Shown one piece after another: positions 33,333 to 40,679 of a DNA stretch of 53,643 nucleotides (position 1 is its first letter; each line of letters starts with the position of its first letter). The position numbers and the translations under genes are program-made. Location: the NCBI GenBank assembly GCA_964604675.1, contig CAZSAT010000041.1, positions 1 to 53,643 of the forward strand, in the 5' to 3' direction. The notes beneath the pieces are model-generated. The model saw only the letters and a program-made list of their open reading frames with translations, searched no databases and was not told the DNA's origin. The stretch is from CAZSAT01 sp964604675 (GTDB lineage Bacteria; Myxococcota_A; UBA796; CAJQPC01).

Positions 33333-35060
33333 ATGACCTTGACGACCTTGTTGCTGCTCGCCTGTAACGGGGACGAGCCGAAGTCGGACGACACGGCGCC
33401 ACCCGCCGACCAGGAGGACACCGAGGTGCCGGCGGGCGACGACAGCGGCGACGCCGGTGGCGACACGGATCCGGGTCCCGACGACACCGCGCCCGACACC
33501 GCTCCGCCCGACACGGCCCCGCCGGACACCGGCGACACGGGCGACACGGGGGAGCCGCCGGAAGCGAGCACCTGCTCCGACGGCTCCGAGGCCGTGGCGT
33601 GGATCGAGGGCGGCACCGGCGGCGACTGGGGTTCGGTGCTCGGCGACTTCACGGTCGACACCCGCGCCGGCGCCTGGACCCTGTCGGACCACTACACCGG
33701 CTGCGAGAACCTCGTGTTCTTCAACTACGCCGACGGCTACTCGCTCGGCTCGCTCTACGGCAGCGGCTTCGGCGACTTCCTCGAGGCCCTCCCGCCGGAG
33801 ACCCACGTCTTCCTCACGAGCTTCGAGCAGTCCCAGAGCGCCATCGACGAGGACCTCGACACGATGGAGGTCTTCGTCGAGGTGGGCATGCTCGGCATGG
33901 ACAAGGCCGACCAGGCGCACTGGCTCGATCGCGTGCACTACGTGACCGAGACCGCCTGGGACGTGGGCGGCGGGGTCGGCACCTTCTACCAGGACGTGGG
34001 CGGCTACTTCTACCTGGGCATGGACCGCCACCAGGAGCTTCGCGGCTTCGGCTACCTCGCGGATCCGCTCACCGGCTGGGCCACCTACGACCTGATGTAT
34101 GCCGCCTACGAGCCCGTCTACTGGAACTTCGAGGTGCGCCAGGAACAGGATCTCGAGGAGGAGGAGGCCACGGTCGTGCGCATCTTCGACGCGCAGGTCA
34201 TCAGCGACACGGGCTGGGCCGGCCAGCGCGGGGAAGCCGACGTCGACCTGCCCACTGCGAAGGAGATGGCCGGCTTCGACACCCTGGAGCTCGACCTGAC
34301 CCTGGACTGCGCCGACTTCGAGGACTGCGGCGAGTGGGACTACCTGGTCTACGCCTACCTCTGCGAGGAAGGCGACGACGACGACTGCCGGCAGATCGGG
34401 CGCTTCATCACGACCTACTGGCGCCCCGGCCGCTGGGTGGTCGACGCCACGCCGTTCCTCGCGCTGATGAAGGAGGGCGGCAACCGCCACTTCGAGTTCT
34501 ACACGACGCAGGCCTACACCGTGACCCTGGACGCGCGCTTCTCCAACCGGGGCAAGGGCTACCGCCCGAGCGCGCTGCACCCGCTGTGGACCGGCGGCAC
34601 CTTCGACGCGGACTACAACAGCAACCAGGCCGACGTGAGCTTCGACGTGCCCAAGGATGCGGCCGGCGTGGACCTCTGGATGGTCATCAGCGGCCACGGC
34701 TACGCGTCGGACGAGGCCTCGTGTGGGGAGTTCTGCAACCACCAGCACGAGGTCACGCTCGGAAGCGGCGACCAGTGGTTCCACGAGTACCCCGAGGCAG
34801 GGACCGCCTACGGCTGCATGGACCAGGTGGCTGACGGCGTGGTGCCCAACCAGGGCGGCACCTGGGTGTACGGCCGCGGCGGGTGGTGCCCGGGGCTGGA
34901 GGTCGAGCCCTGGGTCGAGGACCTGTCCACCGGCATCACCTTCGGCGCCGAGAACACCCTGAGCTACCGCGGGCTGCTCGACGGTGCGGAGCGCACCATC
35001 GAGAGCACCGACGGCCGCATCGAGGTCACGAGCTACGCCGTGGTGCACGAGGCGATGTAG
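33333..35060 (+). CDS. PNGase F-like peptide:N-glycosidase lipoprotein
   Basis: 575 residues. Signal MTLTTLLLLAC (Cys11), a long DTAPPDTG linker (to about 75), an N-terminal domain (80-290), then the two-lobed PNGase F fold. Matches to flavobacterial PNGase F are clear: CGEWDY (catalytic Asp region CDEWDRY), QIGRFITTYW (EIGRFITPYW), ISGHGY ... CGEFCNHQHEV (ISGWGH ... CAEWCFRTHTI, with the second catalytic Glu) and GTWVYGRGGWCPGLEV. Such enzymes cut the Asn-glycan amide bond of glycoproteins. Location is predicted to be the cell surface. The first 210 residues after the linker may be a substrate-binding domain. Activity is inferred from conserved residues. Confidence 0.85.
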   Translation: MTLTTLLLLACNGDEPKSDDTAPPADQEDTEVPAGDDSGDAGGDTDPGPDDTAPDTAPPDTAPPDTGDTGDTGEPPEASTCSDGSEAVAWIEGGTGGDWGSVLGDFTVDTRAGAWTLSDHYTGCENLVFFNYADGYSLGSLYGSGFGDFLEALPPETHVFLTSFEQSQSAIDEDLDTMEVFVEVGMLGMDKADQAHWLDRVHYVTETAWDVGGGVGTFYQDVGGYFYLGMDRHQELRGFGYLADPLTGWATYDLMYAAYEPVYWNFEVRQEQDLEEEEATVVRIFDAQVISDTGWAGQRGEADVDLPTAKEMAGFDTLELDLTLDCADFEDCGEWDYLVYAYLCEEGDDDDCRQIGRFITTYWRPGRWVVDATPFLALMKEGGNRHFEFYTTQAYTVTLDARFSNRGKGYRPSALHPLWTGGTFDADYNSNQADVSFDVPKDAAGVDLWMVISGHGYASDEASCGEFCNHQHEVTLGSGDQWFHEYPEAGTAYGCMDQVADGVVPNQGGTWVYGRGGWCPGLEVEPWVEDLSTGITFGAENTLSYRGLLDGAERTIESTDGRIEVTSYAVVHEAM

Positions 35061-35070
35061 CTCAGCGGAG

Positions 35071-35143
35071 CTCGTCGTCCGGGAGCCACCGGGCCCGGCG
35101 GTGCTTGGGCTTCTGGGGGCGCGCCTCCCGGGTGCACCACGAG
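35071..35143. terminator. Nested inverted repeat between convergent genes, possible bidirectional terminator
   Basis: CTCGTCGTCCGGGAG (35071-35085) can pair with CTCCCGGGTGCACCACGAG (35125-35143), with a bulge, and an inner CACCG...CGGTG hairpin around GGGCCC lies near 35090. No U-tract follows. It occupies most of the 114-bp gap 35061-35174. Confidence 0.35.
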
Positions 35144-35174
35144 CCTACCCGCGCACGAGGTGCGAGCCCGGCGC

Positions 35175-35885
35175 TCAGAACTGGCGGTCGAGGTCGAGCT
35201 CGCCAGCGCTCTGCCAGCCGCTCCGGAACCGGCCGGCCAACAGCGAGAACGGTGCGAGCGCCACCGCGTACAGCGCCGAGAGGATGATGCTGCTCATGAC
35301 CCAGCTGATCCGAGACGCGAACCACATCCAGGTGTTGTAGAGGCGACCCCAGCGGAAGCTCCGGAGCGCCTTGTCCACCTCCGCGCCTCGGCCTTCCTCG
35401 CGGTAGCGCTCCAGCGCGTGGCCGGTCCACGCCACGTGGCGCTTCTCGTCGGCCATGATGCTGTCGAAGAACTCGCCCTTGTCGCCCAGCGCATCGCGGT
35501 GGAGCGCGAACTCCTCGGTGGCGCGCTTCTCCGCTTCGTGCACGAAGGCGATGAAGCCGACCTCGCCCATGTCGTCCATGTCGACGGCGCCGTCGGCGAC
35601 GGTCTCGCCGGCCACCGACGCCCCCAGGCCGCCGGACTCCGGGGCGGGGGCGGTCATCTGCTCCTCGAGCAGGAAGGCGTGCCGAACCTCGTCCTGGGCG
35701 TGGCGGATCAGCTGACGTCGCAGCCATGGGTCGGTCACCTGCTCCGCGGCTCGCGCGAGATCCCGGGCACCGTAGGCCTCGGTCTCCGCGAACTCCTTCA
35801 AGCGCTCGTCGGGCTTGCGCCAGAACATCAGGCGGGCGATGGTGGCGTTCACGGTCGTCTCGGTCGGGGCAGGGTCCGGAGGCAT
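35175..35885 (-). CDS. Ferritin-like diiron membrane protein
   Basis: 236 residues. A ferritin-like four-helix bundle carries EFAETEAYGAR and then Q-D-E-V-R-H (first E...ExxH half), and HEAEKRATEEFALH then MADEKRH (second half), the classic diiron ligands of rubrerythrin/COQ7-type proteins. One or two hydrophobic segments near the C-terminus (VMSSIILSALYAVALAPFSL) anchor it to the membrane. ATG 35885 is used; GTG 35849 (VNATIARLMF) is an alternative, because the opposite-strand lipoprotein starts only 6 bp away. Oxygenase or peroxide-scavenging roles are possible. Confidence 0.8.
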   Translation of the reverse strand: MPPDPAPTETTVNATIARLMFWRKPDERLKEFAETEAYGARDLARAAEQVTDPWLRRQLIRHAQDEVRHAFLLEEQMTAPAPESGGLGASVAGETVADGAVDMDDMGEVGFIAFVHEAEKRATEEFALHRDALGDKGEFFDSIMADEKRHVAWTGHALERYREEGRGAEVDKALRSFRWGRLYNTWMWFASRISWVMSSIILSALYAVALAPFSLLAGRFRSGWQSAGELDLDRQF

Positions 35886-35891
35886 GTTCGC

Positions 35892-36647
35892 GTGATCACG
35901 CTCATCTTGTCCACCACGCTGATGGGCTGCGCCGGCGGGGGTGTGCCCTGGGTCACGCCCGAGCCCAGCGACCCGGGGGCCCAGGCGGTGGCCGTGGCGC
36001 GCACGGCGCTCGTCGCCGACCTCTTGATGGCGGAGTTCGCGAGCCCGCTCATGGGCGACGTGGAAGGCGGGAGCTGTCCCGAGATCCGCCGGGTGCGGGA
36101 TGGCGACGAGACCACCTGGGAGTTGGCCTACGGAGAAGGCTGCGTGCCGGAGAGCGGGCTCTTGGACGTCGAGCTGGCGGGCACGGTGGCGCTGAAGGCC
36201 GAAGAGGACGTCGCGTCGGTGGGCTTCGACGGCTTCGCCATCGACGGCCTGGATCTCGGGGGTGCCGGTCTCGGCCAGATCGACGATCGGGGTGATGGCG
36301 AGCTGCAGGCGGCGCTGGACCTCGAGCTCGGCACCGACGACGGCGACTTCGTGCTCGTCCGCACCCTCGATCTCCGCATGGAGCAGCTCGGTGTGACGCT
36401 CGCGGGCTCGGCGGGGCTCGGCGTGGGCGGCTCGGAGACCACGCTGGTGGTGGACGGGGTCGGCGTCTACTACGACGACGTGGCCGATGGCTGTGCGATG
36501 CCTTCGTCCGGCGCGATCACGCTCGGCGGCGCGACCGACGGCACCCTGTCGTTCTCGGCCACGGCGGCCTCCGAGGGGCTGGTGACCGTGGAGACCTCGG
36601 GGAGCGTCGAAGAGGTGCGCTACTGCGCGATCGAGACCCTCTTCTGA
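35892..36647 (+). CDS. Lipoprotein of unknown function
   Basis: 251 residues. Signal VITLILSTTLMGC (Cys13), then an acidic, Gly-rich all-beta protein (strands such as GLLDVELAGTVALK and DGDFVLVRTLDLRMEQLGVTLAG) and three more Cys. GTG 35892 has GGAGG (35878-35882) at 9 nt spacing. No family recognised. It precedes the MopE/lamin-tail lipoprotein by 52 bp. Confidence 0.65.
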   Translation: MITLILSTTLMGCAGGGVPWVTPEPSDPGAQAVAVARTALVADLLMAEFASPLMGDVEGGSCPEIRRVRDGDETTWELAYGEGCVPESGLLDVELAGTVALKAEEDVASVGFDGFAIDGLDLGGAGLGQIDDRGDGELQAALDLELGTDDGDFVLVRTLDLRMEQLGVTLAGSAGLGVGGSETTLVVDGVGVYYDDVADGCAMPSSGAITLGGATDGTLSFSATAASEGLVTVETSGSVEEVRYCAIETLF

Positions 36648-36688
36648 GCCCACCGTGAGGTCGTTCGCTGAGGTCGGCGTGCCGGGGT

Positions 36689-36694
36689 TAGGGT
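36689..36694 (+). promoter_or_regulatory. Predicted -10 box very close to a start codon
   Basis: TAGGGT (36689-36694), then GGGGG and ATG 36700. The G-run could also act as an SD, but 5 nt is short. Fits the leaderless class seen elsewhere. Confidence 0.4.
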
Positions 36695-36699
36695 GGGGG

Positions 36700-39039
36700 A
36701 TGCTTCTGCTCTGCGCGATCGCCTGCAACGGCGAGGATCCCAAGGTCCAGGACAGCCAGCCCGAGCTGGTGGACACCCAGGTCACGCCCGACACCGCCTT
36801 CGAGGACTACGACCTCGATCACGATGGCTGGGCCGTCGAGCAGGGTGACTGCGACGACGACGACGGCGACGTCCACCCCGGGGCGGACGAGGTCTGCAAC
36901 GGGCTCGACGACAACTGCAACGGCCTCACCGACGAGGGCGAGTCCGACGTCGACGGCGACGGCACGGCCGACTGCGTCGACGAAGAGACCTGCGACGGCG
37001 TGGACAACGACGGCGACGACCTGGTGGACGAGGGAGCCGAGGACGTGGACGGCGACGGCGAGCCGGACTGCGTGGACACGGAAGCCTGCGACGGCGTGGA
37101 CAACGACGGCGACGACCTCGTCGACGAAGGCTTCGACGCCGACGGGGACGGCTTCCTGAGCTGTGGCGAGGATCTCGACTGCGACGACGACGACGCGGAC
37201 GCCTTCCCGGGCGGCACCGAGCAGCCGGACGATCTCGTCGATCAGGACTGCGACGGGCTGGTGGACGAGGGCTACCAGGTGGCTGGCGACCTGCTGGTCA
37301 CCGAGCTCATGGTCAACCCGGATCGGGTGCGCGACCCGGACGGCGAGTACATCGAGATCGAGAACGTGTCGGCCACCGACTACACGCTCAACGGGCTGGT
37401 GCTGACCGACGACGGCGACGACTGGCACCAGATCACCAGCACGGAGCTGATCTGGCTCGCCCCCGGCGAGATCGCGGTGCTGGCGCTCAACGGCAACTTC
37501 GACGACAACGGCGGCGTCACGGCGGTCTACGACTACGACGACGTGAGCCTGTCGAACGAGTCCGACAGCCTGTACCTCATGGCCGGCGATGTGGTGCTCG
37601 ACGCGGTCTCGTGGGACGACGGCGACACCTTCCCCGACGACGTCGGCGCGTCGATGACCCTCGACCCCGAGTACCACTCGGCCGAAGACAACGACGAAGG
37701 ACGCACCTGGTGTCCCGCGCCCGAGGCGTGGGGTGTGGCCACGGACCTGGGCAGCCCGGGGGAGACCAACACCCTCTGCCCCAGCCTCGATCGGGACGGC
37801 GACGGCGTGACCCCCGAAGAGGGCGACTGCGACGAGAGCGACCCGGAGATCTACTACGGCAACGACGAGACCCCGTACGACGGGATCGACAACGACTGCG
37901 ACGAGCTGACCCTCGACGACGATCTCGACCAGGACGGCTACGGCATCGCCGAGGACTGCGACGATCTCGACGACACGGTGAGCCCGGGGCTGCCCGAGGT
38001 CTGCGACGACTTCGACGTGGACGAGGACTGCAGCGGCAGCGCCGACGACGACGACCGGGGCGTGACCGAGACCATCGACTGGTACATCGACGTCGACGGG
38101 GACGGCTACGGCGACGAAGACGGCACGCCCATCGCGGCCTGCGAGGCGCCCAGCGGCTACGTCGAGTCGTCCTCGGACTGCGACGACACCGACACCGCGT
38201 TCCACCCCGCGGCCGAGGAAGCGTGCACGATCGAGATCGACTACAACTGCGACGGGGTGTCCGGCCGCTGCGACGAAGACGGCGACGGCTTCGGCAACGA
38301 CGACTGCGACGACGAGGACCCGCTGGTCCACCCCTACGCCTACGAGGATCCCGACGACCTGATCGACAACGACTGCGACGACCTCGTCGACTCCGACGAC
38401 ACCGACAGCTACACCAGCTACAGCTTCAGCGACGACTCGACGAACGTGGTGAACATCGCGGGCTTCACCTTCGACTTCTGTGGCACGAGCTACTCCAGCT
38501 TCTGGGTCTCCTCGAACGGTCGCATCACCTTCTACGGCAGCGACACCGACTACTCGGAGTCGACCACCGAGATGAACGCGGACCGGAGCGTGGCCGGCCT
38601 CTGGGACGACCTGTACCCGCCGGGTGGTGGCAGCGTGTACGTGCTCGAGCACGACGACGCCATCGGCGTGTACTTCCGCGACATGGCGGAGATCTCGACC
38701 TACAGCCCGAGCACCTTCTCGATGGTGCTCCTCGAGGACGGCCGCGTCCTGCTCGACTACGCCGAGGTGGGCATCAGCGACGGCCTGGTGGGCTGGAGCT
38801 GTGGCAACGGCTCGTCCGGTGTGACCACCGCCGACCTGAGCGCGTCCTCGATCGAGGAAGGCGCCGCGGGCATCGGCCAGGGCACCGAGGACGGCTACTA
38901 CGAGTACTTCACGTCCGGGAACGACGTGGAGGGCCACACCTTCATGTTCTGCGTCAACAGCGGCGACGACAACGACGGTGACGGCTGGACCGACGAATGT
39001 GGCGACACCGACGACGACGACGCGACGGTGTCTCCCTGA
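36700..39039 (+). CDS. Lipoprotein with MopE-type Cys/Asp repeats and a lamin-tail domain
   Basis: 779 residues, signal MLLLCAIAC (Cys9). Residues about 40-190 hold MopE-type repeats: DCDDDDGDVHPGADEVC, CDGVDNDGDDLVDEG (twice) and DGDGxxDCVD, likely calcium or other metal binding. A lamin-tail domain (about 199-355; TELMVNPDRVRDPDGEYIEIEN, GASMTLDP, GSPGETNTLC) follows, then more MopE repeats (360-590) and a C-terminal beta domain (600-760; FWVSSNGRITFYGS). It ends in a DGDGWTDECGDTDDDD repeat. Very Asp-rich. A GTG at 36655 is an alternative start but adds no signal. MopE is a copper-binding surface protein of methanotrophs; the shared part is only the repeat. Confidence 0.8.
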   Translation: MLLLCAIACNGEDPKVQDSQPELVDTQVTPDTAFEDYDLDHDGWAVEQGDCDDDDGDVHPGADEVCNGLDDNCNGLTDEGESDVDGDGTADCVDEETCDGVDNDGDDLVDEGAEDVDGDGEPDCVDTEACDGVDNDGDDLVDEGFDADGDGFLSCGEDLDCDDDDADAFPGGTEQPDDLVDQDCDGLVDEGYQVAGDLLVTELMVNPDRVRDPDGEYIEIENVSATDYTLNGLVLTDDGDDWHQITSTELIWLAPGEIAVLALNGNFDDNGGVTAVYDYDDVSLSNESDSLYLMAGDVVLDAVSWDDGDTFPDDVGASMTLDPEYHSAEDNDEGRTWCPAPEAWGVATDLGSPGETNTLCPSLDRDGDGVTPEEGDCDESDPEIYYGNDETPYDGIDNDCDELTLDDDLDQDGYGIAEDCDDLDDTVSPGLPEVCDDFDVDEDCSGSADDDDRGVTETIDWYIDVDGDGYGDEDGTPIAACEAPSGYVESSSDCDDTDTAFHPAAEEACTIEIDYNCDGVSGRCDEDGDGFGNDDCDDEDPLVHPYAYEDPDDLIDNDCDDLVDSDDTDSYTSYSFSDDSTNVVNIAGFTFDFCGTSYSSFWVSSNGRITFYGSDTDYSESTTEMNADRSVAGLWDDLYPPGGGSVYVLEHDDAIGVYFRDMAEISTYSPSTFSMVLLEDGRVLLDYAEVGISDGLVGWSCGNGSSGVTTADLSASSIEEGAAGIGQGTEDGYYEYFTSGNDVEGHTFMFCVNSGDDNDGDGWTDECGDTDDDDATVSP

Positions 39040-39053
39040 GCGGCGCCTCACGG

Positions 39054-39059
39054 TAGGGT
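39054..39059 (+). promoter_or_regulatory. Predicted -10 box (TAGGGT)
   Basis: TAGGGT, 19 nt before ATG 39079, with CGGAGG as SD in the leader. Confidence 0.45.
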
Positions 39060-39078
39060 CGGGCTCCCGGAGGCTCCG

Positions 39079-39716
39079 ATGTCCTGGTTCTTGCTGCTGG
39101 CCTGTTCGAAGCCGCCCACCGTCAGCCTGGTGGACCCGGCCACCGGCCAGTCCGGCGACGTGGTGCGCGTCGTGGGGTCCAACTTCGTGGACGGCGCCAC
39201 GGTCAGCCTCGGCGGCCAGCCGATGTCCGGGGTCGAGGTGCTCGGGTCGGCCGCGCTGGAGGCCACGGTGCCGGCGGGTCTCGAAGGGCAGCTGGAGCTG
39301 GTGGTCACCCTGCCCGACGGCACCAGCGCCTCCGGTGCCTTCACGGTGGCCGTGCCGCAGGTGGCCGACGTGGGGGAGCCGTGCGCGGGCCCGTACACGG
39401 CGTTCTCCCAGCTCGCGCTCGGGCGCGACCTGGTGGTCATCGATCGGCACNNNNNNNNNNCTACAAGGAGCCCAAGGACAAGCGCGAGACGCTGCGCCTG
39501 GCGGTCGGCGACGTCGAGCGGGTGGAGTTCGGCCGCTACGTGTGGGAGGACGACGGCACCTGCAGCGCCATCTTCCTGCGCATGAAGAACGGCGACGTGC
39601 ACCTCTTCGATGACGACACCGAGGAGGACCTGCTCGAGCGGGCCCAGGAGATGGCCGGCGGGATGCAGAAGCCGATCGACATCATCGCCGACGTGAGGCC
39701 GGAGGAAGCTGGTTAG
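39079..39716 (+). CDS. IPT/TIG-domain lipoprotein, interrupted by an assembly gap
   Basis: Signal MSWFLLLAC (Cys9), then an IPT/TIG-like Ig domain (PPTVSLVDPATGQSGDVVRV, VGSNFVDGATVSLGG, ATVPAGLEGQLEL). The reading is lost in ten N at 39451-39460. After it, a frame reading YKEPKDKRETLRLAVGDVERVEFG to the TAG at 39714-39716 continues with a charged helical C-terminus. Before and after the gap the frames differ, but the true gap length is unknown, so this is treated as one gene. The stop codon lies in repeat copy 2. Confidence 0.6.
39451..39460. other. Assembly gap (10 N)
   Basis: Ten unknown bases inside a coding region. Ten N is often an arbitrary filler, so real distance is unknown and the gene across it cannot be read. 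Confidence 0.99.
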
Positions 39717-39866
39717 TTGGGCGGTTCGTTAGTGACGAACCGCCCCCGCGCGCACCGCGCGCGGCGGCCGAAGGCCGGGGGGAGCGCGCCCAGCGCGCGG
39801 TGCGGGGGCTGGCCCCCGCAGGAGACAGTAGTTGAAAGGGCTCGTTACTTACGAGCCCGTCAACTA
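39713..39866. repeat. Palindromic repeat element, copy 2 (complete)
   Basis: A 154-bp element lying exactly between two convergent genes. Left part: TTAGTTG then a perfect hairpin 39719-39745 (11-bp arms, loop TAGTG). Middle: GC-rich inverted repeats, including one whose arms are near 39743-39762 and 39793-39808, and a hairpin at 39802-39819 (8-bp arms). Right part: a long palindrome 39829-39866, TAGTTGA ... TCAACTA, enclosing hairpin GGGCTCGT/ACGAGCCC with loop TACTT. Both ends thus share TAGTTG and CGTWAGTRACG in inverted orientation. The left TAG and a right-end TGA are stop codons of the two flanking genes. No ORF. Confidence 0.85.
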
Positions 39867-40627
39867 CCGCCAGCGGCCGCCTCGTCGCAGGCATCGAGGA
39901 AGTCCTCGATGCCGCTGCGCAGGATGCCGATCTTGATGTCGTCGTCGGCGCCCGAGAACTCGCTCTCGGCCCAGGTCACGTACCAGCGCAGCACGTGGCC
40001 GTTGGCGCTGGGCAGGTAGACGTCCAGCGCGTGGTTCTGCCAGAGCTGGTTCTGGCCGCTCTCTCCGGCGAAGCTCTCCTCGAACCAGGCGCGGGCGATC
40101 AAGGCCTGCTGCCCGTCGGCCAGCACCACCCAGCGAAAGTCCTTCTCCAGGGCGAGCTCGACCTTGATGAAGACGGAGTCCTTCTTCAGCTCGTCCGTGG
40201 CGCGGGCCACCTCGCAGCTGGCGTCGGGCAGGCAGGCTGCGCCGTCCCCGTCGAAGTGGCGCCAGTGGTACTCCGAGAGTGGAGACATGGTCAGCTGGTC
40301 TTCCCAGACCACGTAGGCGGCGTGGTCAGGCAGCGCGTAGGGGCTGTCGTGGGCGATGCCGAGGCCGAGCAGGTCGCTCAACGCGCGGCCTTCGGGGCGG
40401 GTGAGCCCAGCCACGTCGTCCTCCTGGAGCGGATCGAGGCTGTAGGTGCGCTCGTTGGTGTCGACGGTCAGGTCCAGCTCCCCGAGCCACGCCCCGAGGT
40501 TGTCCAGGCCGGCGGCGAGGGTGTCCGGATCCTCCGCCTCGAACTCCCGGTAGAGGTAGCGCGAGAGCTCGTTCAGCTCGGTGGGCGCTTCGATCGGGGG
40601 CGTGCAAGCCAGCACGTACCAGAGCAT
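39860..40627 (-). CDS. Lipoprotein of unknown function
   Basis: 255 residues with a seven-residue signal (Cys8 in MLWYVLAC). LNELSRYLYREFE and LDNLGAWLGELD look helical, followed by a mixed alpha/beta region (FIKVELALEKDFRWVVL, QLWQNHALDVYLPS, VLRWYVTWAESEFSG). No family recognised. Its C-terminus EDFLDACDEAAAGGS ends with TGA at 39862-39860, inside repeat copy 2. An AGGAGA SD precedes ATG 40627 with TAGGTT (40654-40649, minus) 21 nt upstream. Divergent from the VKOR fusion gene. Confidence 0.65.
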   Translation of the reverse strand: MLWYVLACTPPIEAPTELNELSRYLYREFEAEDPDTLAAGLDNLGAWLGELDLTVDTNERTYSLDPLQEDDVAGLTRPEGRALSDLLGLGIAHDSPYALPDHAAYVVWEDQLTMSPLSEYHWRHFDGDGAACLPDASCEVARATDELKKDSVFIKVELALEKDFRWVVLADGQQALIARAWFEESFAGESGQNQLWQNHALDVYLPSANGHVLRWYVTWAESEFSGADDDIKIGILRSGIEDFLDACDEAAAGGS

Positions 40628-40648
40628 CGGCTCTCCTGCGGGGCGGCC

Positions 40649-40673
40649 AACCTATCCGTGGCGAGGTTAGGTC
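40649..40673. promoter_or_regulatory. Divergent predicted -10 boxes, one leadered and one leaderless
   Basis: Minus: TAGGTT (40654-40649), then a 21-nt stretch with SD to ATG 40627. Plus: TAGGTC (40668-40673), then 6 nt to ATG 40680 with no SD. The same 52-bp region serves both classes. Confidence 0.45.
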
Positions 40674-40679
40674 AGCGAC

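Noticed and set aside
39381..39716. A separate gene starting before the N gap, or a real frameshift in the lipoprotein
   Set aside because: The frame before the gap is a shadow of the IPT/TIG lipoprotein; ten N is an arbitrary gap length, so the frame difference has no meaning.
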